From positions 1 through 54,791 of the IMG/VR virus record IMGVR_UViG_3300042446_001590: DNA of 54,791 nucleotides; one strand, written 5' to 3'. The position numbers and the translations under genes were made by a program. How positions within the stretch are numbered: position 1 is the first letter of the stretch; every line of letters begins with the position of its first letter. Under the pieces are notes generated by a model, which was given only the letters and a program-made list of their open reading frames with translations, was not told where the DNA came from and ran no database searches. The DNA comes from a virus. This document shows, piece after piece, positions 7,126 through 16,146 of this stretch.

Positions 7126-9153
7126 ATGGCTGACGACAAAGAAAAAGTAATAAAGCAATTAAATAACGAATTAGATCAATTAGATACTAAATTAAAAAGT
7201 TTAACTGCTAGTTTAAAAGATAACATGATAACTCAATTATCTAATGCTAGTACTGAAGTCAAAAACTTAGTTACAAGTTTTGAAAAAGGTGATGATTTAA
7301 CTAAAGTAATTTCAAAAACAGCATCTGAAATAGCTAAAAATTATGAAAAAAATAATGCATTATCATTTAAAAGAAATAGATTAGAATTTGAGTTATCTCA
7401 AGCTATTCAAACAAACAACGTAAGAGAGGAGAGAAAAATTAGAAATAAATTACTCCAAAACAAGTTAACTATTGATCAATTAGATACTACTACCCAATTA
7501 CTTACAAAAATACAAGCTTTAGCAGAAGAAGAAGTTCGAATAACAGCTGAAAAGAAAAAACAAGCTAATATAGCTATAACTAGTCGAAAAATATTTGATG
7601 AATTTGTTAAACCATATAAAGAACTAGCTAGTGTTGAAGGTATATTAAAACTAATCATTAATTCAGCATTAACCTTTAATAAAATATCAACTGATATTGG
7701 TAAAAATTTAGGTTATGGTGGTGACGGTGCAGATAGAGTAGCAGGTAATTTTGTAAAAATTGCTAGAGATTCAAATAATGTAAACATTACCACCCAAAAT
7801 CTAGCAGAGGCATTTAATCAATTATCTGAAGCTACAGGGTTAGTATCTGAATACTCAGCTGATGCTTTAAAAACTCAAGTAATGTTAACCAAACAATTTG
7901 GTTTAACAGGTGAAGAAGCAGCAGGAGTATATAGATTATCAGTACTAAATGGAAAATCATCTGCTGAAATAAATAAAAGCATGGTTAGTGCGTTTGTAGC
8001 AGCACGTAATCAATTAGGAGTAGGTATTCCGTTTAAAGCTACAATGGCTGAAGCTGCTAAAATATCAGGACAATTAGCTGCTAATTTAAAAAATAATCCA
8101 CAATTATTAGTTCAAGCAGTAGCACAAGCAAAAGCATTAGGTACTACACTTGAACAAACTAAATCTCAAGGTGAAGCATTATTAAATTTTGAATCATCAA
8201 TTGAGAACGAATTAAAAGCAGAATTATTAACTGGTAAAGCAATAAATCTTGAACGCGCTAGAGCAGCAGCTTTAATGGGTGATCAAGTCACAGTTGCTAA
8301 AGAATTAGCTAATCAAGGCATGACGTTGGAAAAATTCCAAAACATGAACGTATTAGCTCAACAATCATTTGCTGCTGCTATTGGATTAAGTGCAGATGCT
8401 TTAGCTAACCAATTAAGACAACAAAAATTAGCAATTGAAAGTGGTAAATCATTAGCCCAAATTACAGAAGAAGAAGCATTAGAAGCCCAAAAACGCCAAA
8501 GCATACAAGATAAATTTAATGCTTCTATATTAAAACTACAGGATTTCTTTGGAAATCTACTATCAGGACCTGTAGGAGGATTTTTAACAGTATTAACTCA
8601 AAGTTTAGATGTAATTACTAGTATAGTTGCGGTAATGGGTACAATGTGGGGTTTAAGTAAAGCTATAGCTGCATTTAATGCCTTAACATTAGGACTTCAA
8701 ATAGGACAAAGAACAGCCGGGTTGTCATATAATGGTATATTATTAGCTAGACAAGCTCTACTTCAAGGAGAATTAACTAAATCTATAGGTATAGCAGCAG
8801 CTACCGCTTTTAAAAATCCTATACTAGCAATAGCAGGATTAGCAGCAGCATATGGTGCTATATCATTAATACGTAGTGCTTCTCAATCAGTAGAAGATGG
8901 AATAGCACCATCAAGCAAAGGTCCATTTACTATTACTGATAAATTCGGAGCAACAGCTATAACAAAAACCGGAGACGGATTAGCAGTATCACCTAATATA
9001 TCAAAAGGTGCAGATAATTCAGGTATGATAGCAGCTATCAATAGCTTACATCAAACATTAACCCAAAAGAATTTCAACCCAGTTGTTAGAACTTCAATCG
9101 GCGGTTCCGAAATAGCCATAACATCCGTTCAAAATTCTTTTAATATGGCTTAA
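7126..9153 (+). CDS. Tail tape measure protein
   Basis: The 675-residue protein has a long helical, coiled-coil N-terminal half (KQLNNELDQLDTKLKSLTAS, later repeated charged helices). An Ala-rich helical middle (about 150-460) follows, then hydrophobic segments near residues 480-510 and 540-590 (ILAIAGLAAAYGAISLI). The C-terminus is globular with 'DGIAPSSKGPFTITDKFGA'. Length, helical content and hydrophobic segments fit a tape measure that sets tail length and leaves through the tube on infection (T4 gp29 has 590 residues). Its place after gp26/gp51-like and before baseplate genes agrees with T4 order. The exact family is inferred from architecture. Confidence 0.88.
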   Translation: MADDKEKVIKQLNNELDQLDTKLKSLTASLKDNMITQLSNASTEVKNLVTSFEKGDDLTKVISKTASEIAKNYEKNNALSFKRNRLEFELSQAIQTNNVREERKIRNKLLQNKLTIDQLDTTTQLLTKIQALAEEEVRITAEKKKQANIAITSRKIFDEFVKPYKELASVEGILKLIINSALTFNKISTDIGKNLGYGGDGADRVAGNFVKIARDSNNVNITTQNLAEAFNQLSEATGLVSEYSADALKTQVMLTKQFGLTGEEAAGVYRLSVLNGKSSAEINKSMVSAFVAARNQLGVGIPFKATMAEAAKISGQLAANLKNNPQLLVQAVAQAKALGTTLEQTKSQGEALLNFESSIENELKAELLTGKAINLERARAAALMGDQVTVAKELANQGMTLEKFQNMNVLAQQSFAAAIGLSADALANQLRQQKLAIESGKSLAQITEEEALEAQKRQSIQDKFNASILKLQDFFGNLLSGPVGGFLTVLTQSLDVITSIVAVMGTMWGLSKAIAAFNALTLGLQIGQRTAGLSYNGILLARQALLQGELTKSIGIAAATAFKNPILAIAGLAAAYGAISLIRSASQSVEDGIAPSSKGPFTITDKFGATAITKTGDGLAVSPNISKGADNSGMIAAINSLHQTLTQKNFNPVVRTSIGGSEIAITSVQNSFNMA

Positions 9154-9160
9154 TATTTTA

Positions 9161-9170
9161 ATATTTATAC
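9161..9170 (+). promoter_or_regulatory. Late-type promoter box ATATTTATAC (baseplate operon)
   Basis: ATATTTATAC is 31 bases before the next ATG. No terminator or further box is seen until about 16.1 kb, so it probably drives a five-gene baseplate operon. Confidence 0.6.
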
Positions 9171-9191
9171 CAAACAAATAACAATAAAACT

Positions 9192-9569
9192 ATGTCATTA
9201 ATCGATAAAATAAAACTAAGCACATTTAGTCTAGAAGGTAACGGATTTTTAGTTAACCGTGGCACACCAGCATGGGGTTATACTAATAAATTAATCAATG
9301 ATTTAACACCAGCATTAAGTAGATTACATTTGACTTATTCAGTAGATGGTAACCCATTTATGAGAATAAAAGATTTTAATACTAAAGCATTAGGTGGATC
9401 AAATCCTGTAAAAAAGCCATCACAATTAGATGAATTAGATCCAGATGCACCAACAAACACTCAAGTTGGAGCTCAAGTAGGACCTGGTGGACCCGTAGTA
9501 TCACAGATCTACAAGTCACCCCTTAGCCAACAATATAAGTCGAAAGGCCCAAAAGACGGACGTTACTAA
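9192..9569 (+). CDS. Hypothetical baseplate-operon protein
   Basis: The 125-residue protein is Pro/Gly-rich in its second half (LDELDPDAPTN, then VGPGGPVVSQ) and ends in a basic, probably flexible tail (QQYKSKGPKDGRY). The first half has RLHLTYSVDGNPFMRIKDFN. No catalytic motif, Cys or membrane segment is present. It sits between the tape measure and a large tube-cap-like protein, so it is likely a small baseplate or tail-tip part. The family is not recognised. Confidence 0.65.
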   Translation: MSLIDKIKLSTFSLEGNGFLVNRGTPAWGYTNKLINDLTPALSRLHLTYSVDGNPFMRIKDFNTKALGGSNPVKKPSQLDELDPDAPTNTQVGAQVGPGGPVVSQIYKSPLSQQYKSKGPKDGRY

Positions 9570-9579
9570 TACTAAATAA

Positions 9580-11613
9580 ATGAGTCTAAGAGATCTAAAA
9601 ACAAATCTAAAATCACTTAGATATGGAAACGATTTACAAGGTGGTGGAGACAGTGGTTTACCTTATATAACTACTGACGTTGATACCCAACTAACAAATA
9701 TTGCTTCTATAGATTTAAGAGGCCCGGTAAAAGACTTGCTTAAATCAGCTGGTATTGATATACCTAGTATTGCAAATATTACCACTAATAATATATTAAA
9801 TAAGGATAGTGGGTTTATTAGAGGAGGTACAGTAGGAGCAGCTAAAACTGGTCTTATTGATGCTATGCGTATTGGTAAATTCTTAACAAACAATCCACTA
9901 TGGATTGCTAAACAAGTAGGATTACAACTATCTAACCCAAAATTAGAATCACCTAGAGGTACATTAGCACTAGTTACCTTAGGTAATACTTTATCTGCTG
10001 CTACCGGCGGTATCGTTCAGCCATCTCGTATTTACAATTTAGGAATAAATACATTAGCTCAAGTACCATCTAATGCTGTAGGAGTTCACTTCTATAGACA
10101 TGGTTTAGGTCCTGTAATGGATGATCAATCTAAGTATGAAGCTATTGTAAGAAACAATAATGAAAGTACGTTATTTGGATTTGGTAAAAGCAATAACAGA
10201 TTATTAAGATTAAAAGATAAATTAAATATAGAGAGTGGTACTACACCATTAATAAGAGGTGGAATTGCAAGTGGTATTTTAAATATCCTTTCTCAAGTAC
10301 CAGCATTATCTGGCATTAAAAAAATCTTAAGTAATAACACACCAATAGATGAATATTTAACAGGCCCTGGATCTTTCTATGGTATTGGTAGTACATTGAT
10401 AAGACGATTTGATGTTACTACTAATCCTGAAGTTGTTGAAGAATTTAAATTAATATCTAAGGCAGCATCATTTAATAATAGTAGAGTAAGTGCTGACAGA
10501 GGTTTCCCTAGAATAGGAGAATTTTATGGTGTTACTAAGTATTTAAGACTTCAAGATACATTTGAAGACAGAAACAATACAGCTTTAAGTAGCAATGGTG
10601 TTAAAGTTTTTGGAAATCAAAATCCTTCACTTAACACTTATAGAAATATAGTAAGCAAGATAAATACTAATATAGAGCAAAGTATACCATTTTCAGATTC
10701 ACCAGTATATTCAGCACAAACACCAGCTAATTCACCTTTTTCTGCAGCTAGAAAAATATTTAAAACTATTGATTTAGATAATACTAATATATTAGATAGA
10801 GATCCATATAAGAAAACTAGATACTACGGTGATAGAAAGGTAAGTGAAGATGGTTCTAAAGCTACATATAATAATACTAATGTATTTGATCGCTACGATA
10901 GTGATATAATGACAGTAGTATTTAGAGGAGTAAATCCATTTGATTCTCAAAACGAAGAAAGATGGTTGTTTTCAGCATATATGACTGGATTTAGAGATAA
11001 CTTTGATGCTACTTGGAATGATATAAATTACATTGGGAGATCAGAAACATTTTATGTATATTCAAAATTCAAACGTTCTGTAAGTTTTAATCTAAGGATA
11101 CCTTGTTTTAATAGAACTCAATTGTTTGAAAAACATAGAACATTAGGACAATTAGCTTCAACTACCGCAGGTAGATATAGCGGAGAAAATAACGCTTTAG
11201 GAGGTGTATTATTAAGATTAAACGTAGGTAGTTATTTAGTAGGTGAATATGCAACATTAAATAGTTTAAACTATACTATACCAGATGATACAACTTGGGA
11301 TATAACACCTGAGGCTAGATTAGCGATGTACATTGAAGCATCATTTAGCTTTAACATTGTACATCAAAAATTACCTCAATATATTCCAAGTACAGAGAGT
11401 CAAACAGCTGGTTTCTTTGGGTATTTACAAAATAGTATTCCAGGTGATGCTGAATTCCTTCAAATACCAGGTAGAGATAAAGCACAACAACAAAGTATAA
11501 ATAACACATTCATTACTGATATAGTATCACCTACTACTTCAGAAACTAAAGGAACACCGTTTAATAATATTCAAAAAGTAATTAATTACACATATCCAGA
11601 AAATCCAAAATAG
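9580..11613 (+). CDS. Large tail-tube cap / baseplate hub-associated protein
   Basis: The N-terminal two thirds of this 677-residue protein are divergent (Asn/Ser/Ile/Leu-rich). The last ~200 residues carry a pattern recurrent in phage baseplate and tube-initiator proteins: 'IGRSETFYVYSKFKRSVSFN', then LFEKHRTLGQLAS, 'LRLNVGSYLVGEYATLNSLN', 'WDITPEARLAMYIEASFSFN' and a terminal 'HQKLPQY'. By position it could fill the role of T4 gp48/gp54 (baseplate-to-tube junction), although sequence similarity to those proteins is not obvious to me. It is followed after two bases by the LysM-like protein, supporting a baseplate operon. Confidence 0.7.
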   Translation: MSLRDLKTNLKSLRYGNDLQGGGDSGLPYITTDVDTQLTNIASIDLRGPVKDLLKSAGIDIPSIANITTNNILNKDSGFIRGGTVGAAKTGLIDAMRIGKFLTNNPLWIAKQVGLQLSNPKLESPRGTLALVTLGNTLSAATGGIVQPSRIYNLGINTLAQVPSNAVGVHFYRHGLGPVMDDQSKYEAIVRNNNESTLFGFGKSNNRLLRLKDKLNIESGTTPLIRGGIASGILNILSQVPALSGIKKILSNNTPIDEYLTGPGSFYGIGSTLIRRFDVTTNPEVVEEFKLISKAASFNNSRVSADRGFPRIGEFYGVTKYLRLQDTFEDRNNTALSSNGVKVFGNQNPSLNTYRNIVSKINTNIEQSIPFSDSPVYSAQTPANSPFSAARKIFKTIDLDNTNILDRDPYKKTRYYGDRKVSEDGSKATYNNTNVFDRYDSDIMTVVFRGVNPFDSQNEERWLFSAYMTGFRDNFDATWNDINYIGRSETFYVYSKFKRSVSFNLRIPCFNRTQLFEKHRTLGQLASTTAGRYSGENNALGGVLLRLNVGSYLVGEYATLNSLNYTIPDDTTWDITPEARLAMYIEASFSFNIVHQKLPQYIPSTESQTAGFFGYLQNSIPGDAEFLQIPGRDKAQQQSINNTFITDIVSPTTSETKGTPFNNIQKVINYTYPENPK

Positions 11614-11615
11614 AA

Positions 11616-11921
11616 ATGAATAGATACGATAATTCAACTATATTAAAAACAGAGGATAAAAAGCCATATCTTAAAGGCAAATTTTATCCTAATGTCCCAT
11701 TATCATCTAGCGATGTGTATGTGATAACAACTGTTGGAGATAGACTTGATTCATTAGCGTACTCTTATTATCGTGATTCAACCTTATGGTGGGTAATTGC
11801 TATGGCTAATAACAATGTAACTAAAGGATTCTTAAACCCAGTGCCTGGTACGCAATTAAGGATACCGGTTAATATAAGCGATGTAATCACGCAATACAAC
11901 AACTTTAATAAAGCAAGATAG
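11616..11921 (+). CDS. LysM-like baseplate protein (T4 gp53-like)
   Basis: The 101-residue protein contains the LysM-like core 'YVITTVGDRLDSLAYSYYRDSTLWWVIAMANN' and then 'PGTQLRIP', the typical 'G..l.iP' end of the motif. Many contractile-tail systems have such a small LysM/gp53 protein between the tube cap and hub, where it acts as a structural wedge or adapter rather than by cutting peptidoglycan. Spacing to both neighbours is 2-4 bases. There is no signal peptide, fitting a virion role. Confidence 0.82.
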   Translation: MNRYDNSTILKTEDKKPYLKGKFYPNVPLSSSDVYVITTVGDRLDSLAYSYYRDSTLWWVIAMANNNVTKGFLNPVPGTQLRIPVNISDVITQYNNFNKAR

Positions 11922-11925
11922 TGTT

Positions 11926-14900
11926 ATGAGTATATTTAAGGACAGTTTTACCGATAAGGTAAGAGATCAATTAAAAGTAAGAGGAGAAGCATTTTTAGGC
12001 CGCTCCTCTACTGATATAATATACATTAATGGACGTGCTGCTTGGGTAAGGATGACATCTGGTGTTGACATTAATAATAGCTCTGAATTAGCTAGACAAA
12101 ATGTAATGCAAGGTGGTGTATTAGATCGTTTTGGTCAAATAAATGGATATGACAAATATGCATTACGCCAAGGCGTAGGTAATAATTTTAATACTAATGC
12201 ATACAGTAGTACTACTTTAGGTTCTGATAACTTATACGGTCTAAGACCAATGCCTGGTATTACTGGTTTAGATGTTCAATCAAAATCAGCATACGGATCA
12301 ATACGTACAGCAACAGTAACATTTAATTGTTGGGATATTAAACAACTTGAATTATTTGAGTTGCTATATATGCGTCCTGGATTCCTATCTTTAATTGAAT
12401 GGGGATGGTTGCCTTATTTAGACAACAATCATGGGCTTAAAAATAACGTTAATTTCTATGATATTTTTAATTCTGTAAAACCATTACAGACTCGTTTAAC
12501 TGAAGTATACAATAATTCTGAAGCACATGATGGTAATTATGAGGCTATATTAGGATATGTTAAAAACTATGAATGGTCTCTTAGACCAGATGGTGGATAC
12601 GATTGTAGAACAGAAATTATATCTACAGGTGAAATATTAGAATCACTTAAAGTAAATTATAGTACTAACTTTATATCTACTGTTAATTTAAGAAAAGGAT
12701 TATTATTTGCTAACGAAAAAAGCCCAGATGGTATTTCATACATTGAATCTCACTATGGTAAAGATATGGCTTCTTTATATGAAAATAATATCATAGCAGG
12801 TATAGCAGGTGAATTAACATTTTATGCTTATACATTAATAGGAATAAACCATAGTAAATACTTAGAATCAGAAGCTAAATACATAGCACCTGAAAAAGGA
12901 TATGGATGGAAATACATAGATGATAAAGGAAATGTTACTGGTGAAAAAGGACATGTTATTGATATGTTTCTTATTGATGTAGATGGTAAAGTTGGAGGTG
13001 ATGATACAAAAGTAAAGGATGAAAGATTACCTGGTATTGAGTTAGATAAACAAGTTTATATTGATTTAGATTCATTTACTAAAATATTAACTAAGTGGAT
13101 AATGCCCCATGAAAAAACATCAAATGCTCCTATAGTATCTATATCTACTAAAGATAGAACATATTATAAAGCAGACAAAACAGCTAAAGCTGATAATCTA
13201 TTATGTTTATCCCACCCACTACAGATATCAGTAGATCCAACAATATGTTTGATTAAAAATACTAATTTTAAAAACATTAAAAATCTTAAAACATCTCTTT
13301 TACCAACAAATATATATCCACCTAATGCTAAAACAAGGGATGAAAGAGAATTAATTTTAAAGGCTAAGAATACAATAAGTGCGTACGCTAAAAGTGATAA
13401 ATTTGATGATGTTACTGAAAGTAGCAAAATTATTAGAGGGTATATAGATGATGCTATAAGTTTAGGTATATCTCCTAAAGTTTATGGAAATATATTAGCA
13501 AATGCCTGGGAAGAATACAAAGTTAAAAATATACCCAATGAATATTTTATTGTTGGAGGAACAGGTCTTTTTTCATCTGTTGCATTAGAATATAGAATTT
13601 TAACCACAGATAAAAACACATTAATAAAGTCTCAACGTGTAGAGGCAGATAAATCTAATTTAGACGAAGCAATTAATTCTATTTCTTCTCTTTCATTTTT
13701 AGATATTTTACAAGAATCATTAAGTAAATCAACTACTACATTGATATTATCATATAGGTTACCTAATGACTTAAAATCTGAAAAAGGAGTAAATGATATA
13801 TATGTAGCTTCACCTGAGATAATAAGTACTGCTAAAAATACAATAAAAAGCAATATACAAATATCAGAATTAAATAATCAAGAAACAAATGTTGAAAATT
13901 TATCATTTTTAGATAAATTAACTAAAGACTATTTTACAACAATTAAGGACACATCAAATGGTACTTTTGGTAATATAGGGGCTATATACATCAATTTAAA
14001 TAATATTCTTCTATTATCTTTAGATAGTGGATTAGAAGCAAATGACGTTAAAGAAAAACGTGAAATCAATTTATATGATTTTATTAAAAAACTAATGAAC
14101 CAAGTTCAAGGTTCAATTGGTAGTTTAAATAACTTTGAAGTACATGCTGATCCTGCTGATGGTATAGGTAGAATTATAGATGTTAATTATATTGATAAAA
14201 AAACTGTAGATGAAGCATATAATGATGCGTTTACATTTTTAAGTAAAGAAGCAACAGGTCCGGGAACTAAATTTAATGGTTTATTTAATAATGTTCGTTC
14301 ATACAAAATAACATCTCAAATATTTAAAGAACAAAGTAGTATAGTTGCTATTAGTGCTCAAAATGGAGGTGGTATACTTGGTTTAGATAATGAAACATTA
14401 GTAGGATTTAACTATGGAATAACAAATAGAATACTACCAGACATTATACCACCTGCATCTTCATTATCGTATAATAAAAGTGAGGATCAACTTAAATTAG
14501 TAACAACACTTTCATCTTCTTTAAGAAGCTTAAATGAATTTATGACAGATTTAGGTTGGATACCTGGATTTGAATGGTTTTCTCAAAGAGAATTTAATTT
14601 AGATAATGCTGAAAAATATAAAAATTCTTTAAGAGATATAATTATGGTTTATAAAGCATTAACTAAATCAGACGCTTCATTTAAAGCTATTATACCTACA
14701 ATAGTATCATTAGAATTAGATGGTATTGGTGGTTTAGTTATAGGCCATATGTTCAGACTACCTCAGGAATTACTTCCAGCAGGATATAAAGGTGAAAAAA
14801 TATCAGGTGCTAAAGTAGGAAGAAAATTAGGATATATTATTACTAAATTAGGCCATAGAGTATCTAATTCAGATTGGGTTACTCAAATTGATGCTCAAAC

Positions 14901-15585
14901 TGTTATATTAGAAGATAGTGACCAACCAACATTCGATTTACTTACTGTTTTAACAGCGTTAGGTGAAGGAGCTGAAGCAAACATATCAGTTGAAGGTGAA
15001 ATTAAAATAGATGATTCTAAAGTTAAAGTTGATTTTACTGATGATGCTATTTCAAATTATTGGGCTCTAGTTGCTATAAGTGCAGCTGAAAATTTTGAGG
15101 ATAATAAACAAGGGATGGCGGACGTTGCTCAATCAATATATAATAGATTAAATGCTAATGGATTGTATGGTAGTACTATAAAAAGAATAGTATTAGAAGA
15201 TAAACCTACTAGGCAATTTGCCCCAGTAGGAAAAAATGTAAATGATTGGAAAAACATTAAATCAGAAGAGACGGCTATAATAGCTTTAAAAAATTCTAAA
15301 AAAGTAAGTCAAGAAACAGCTAAAAAGTGGATAAACAATGCTGTTGATGCTTTAAAAGATCCAACATTAAGAATTAACGCTGCTAAGTTTGTAGGCTCAA
15401 GAACAGAATTTTTATCCGCACCCCCAACAGATAAAAAAACTAAAGCTGTAGAGGTAATAGAAAGAGCACCTAAAAATCAAAACAATGCATTTTTCTGGAA
15501 CTATGCAGGTAAAAATATTTATTATAGTAAAAAGAATTTTCTTGCTACTAATCCTCCTTTAGACATATCTAGTAAATTAGTGTAA
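11926..15585 (+). CDS. Giant baseplate hub protein with C-terminal SleB-like cell-wall hydrolase domain
   Basis: This is the largest protein here (1219 residues). The N-terminal region looks like a hub: it contains 'ATVTFNCWDIKQLELFELLY' and 'FLSLIEWGWLPYLD', and later 'IGHMFRLPQELLP' with 'VSNSDWVTQIDAQ'. The C-terminal ~170 residues (from about 1040) resemble the SleB/Hydrolase_2 fold: 'WALVAISAAENFEDNKQGMADVAQSIYNRL' has the layout of family members, with Glu1055 as candidate catalytic acid, followed by 'TIKRIV......RQFAPV'. This would parallel T4 gp5, where hub and lysozyme are joined, but with a different enzyme family. It probably opens the peptidoglycan during injection. The hydrolase call is from pattern only. 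Confidence 0.8.
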   Translation: MSIFKDSFTDKVRDQLKVRGEAFLGRSSTDIIYINGRAAWVRMTSGVDINNSSELARQNVMQGGVLDRFGQINGYDKYALRQGVGNNFNTNAYSSTTLGSDNLYGLRPMPGITGLDVQSKSAYGSIRTATVTFNCWDIKQLELFELLYMRPGFLSLIEWGWLPYLDNNHGLKNNVNFYDIFNSVKPLQTRLTEVYNNSEAHDGNYEAILGYVKNYEWSLRPDGGYDCRTEIISTGEILESLKVNYSTNFISTVNLRKGLLFANEKSPDGISYIESHYGKDMASLYENNIIAGIAGELTFYAYTLIGINHSKYLESEAKYIAPEKGYGWKYIDDKGNVTGEKGHVIDMFLIDVDGKVGGDDTKVKDERLPGIELDKQVYIDLDSFTKILTKWIMPHEKTSNAPIVSISTKDRTYYKADKTAKADNLLCLSHPLQISVDPTICLIKNTNFKNIKNLKTSLLPTNIYPPNAKTRDERELILKAKNTISAYAKSDKFDDVTESSKIIRGYIDDAISLGISPKVYGNILANAWEEYKVKNIPNEYFIVGGTGLFSSVALEYRILTTDKNTLIKSQRVEADKSNLDEAINSISSLSFLDILQESLSKSTTTLILSYRLPNDLKSEKGVNDIYVASPEIISTAKNTIKSNIQISELNNQETNVENLSFLDKLTKDYFTTIKDTSNGTFGNIGAIYINLNNILLLSLDSGLEANDVKEKREINLYDFIKKLMNQVQGSIGSLNNFEVHADPADGIGRIIDVNYIDKKTVDEAYNDAFTFLSKEATGPGTKFNGLFNNVRSYKITSQIFKEQSSIVAISAQNGGGILGLDNETLVGFNYGITNRILPDIIPPASSLSYNKSEDQLKLVTTLSSSLRSLNEFMTDLGWIPGFEWFSQREFNLDNAEKYKNSLRDIIMVYKALTKSDASFKAIIPTIVSLELDGIGGLVIGHMFRLPQELLPAGYKGEKISGAKVGRKLGYIITKLGHRVSNSDWVTQIDAQTVILEDSDQPTFDLLTVLTALGEGAEANISVEGEIKIDDSKVKVDFTDDAISNYWALVAISAAENFEDNKQGMADVAQSIYNRLNANGLYGSTIKRIVLEDKPTRQFAPVGKNVNDWKNIKSEETAIIALKNSKKVSQETAKKWINNAVDALKDPTLRINAAKFVGSRTEFLSAPPTDKKTKAVEVIERAPKNQNNAFFWNYAGKNIYYSKKNFLATNPPLDISSKLV

Positions 15586-15586
15586 T

Positions 15587-16099
15587 ATGAGATTTCCTAA
15601 AAGCCAAATAAAAGAAAACCAATACACCTCTGGAGGTGAATTTATAAATCCTTTTACAAATAGTATTTATTCGGGATTTTACTGGGAAGCTAATGGGAGA
15701 TATTTTATAGGAAAAACAGTAGACCTTAAATCTACAGAAATTAAAAAAATAACCCTAGGAGTATCAAAAATATTAAATGTATTTAATAGCTTACCTTCAT
15801 CAGTTTATGGTGTATTAAGTAATAATTCAATTACATTTTTAGCTAATAGTACAAGCACACCTGCTGGTATTCCTTCTAACTCTAATAAAGGAACAATTAG
15901 ATATTTTGTTAAACAAACAAACTCTACCCCAGTATTAATTAGAGAAGTAAATCAAGATACATTTAAGCAAATTAAAAGCAATCCCATATATCAGACTATA
16001 GCTATAAAGCGAGAAACGATATATGCGGGAACAAATGAATTAGATACAGCAGAAGCTATATTTCCTGGAATTAAAGGATTCTTGTCAAAAGAAATATAA
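15587..16099 (+). CDS. Hypothetical baseplate-operon protein
   Basis: The 170-residue protein begins one base after the hub stop and is probably the last gene of the late operon. It has 'YTSGGEFINPFTNSIYSGFYWEANGRYFIGKT' near the N-terminus, a pattern I associate loosely with Bacteroidota phage baseplate proteins, then a Lys/Ser/Thr-rich body. There are no Cys, signal peptide or enzyme motifs. It may decorate the hub or be a small wedge part; this is inferred from context only. Confidence 0.65.
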   Translation: MRFPKSQIKENQYTSGGEFINPFTNSIYSGFYWEANGRYFIGKTVDLKSTEIKKITLGVSKILNVFNSLPSSVYGVLSNNSITFLANSTSTPAGIPSNSNKGTIRYFVKQTNSTPVLIREVNQDTFKQIKSNPIYQTIAIKRETIYAGTNELDTAEAIFPGIKGFLSKEI

Positions 16100-16116
16100 A
16101 GTCAAAATAAAGATTG

Positions 16117-16124
16117 TATATTTA
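16117..16124 (+). promoter_or_regulatory. Weak host-like promoter (-7 box TATATTTA)
   Basis: TATATTTA is preceded by AAAGTCAAAATAAAGATTG, which shares the AAA(G/T)CAAAA block found in the other host-like promoters, but TTTG is missing at the -33 position. The ATG is 22 bases beyond the box. Confidence 0.4.
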
Positions 16125-16146
16125 AAAAAATAAAGGTTATAAAAAT

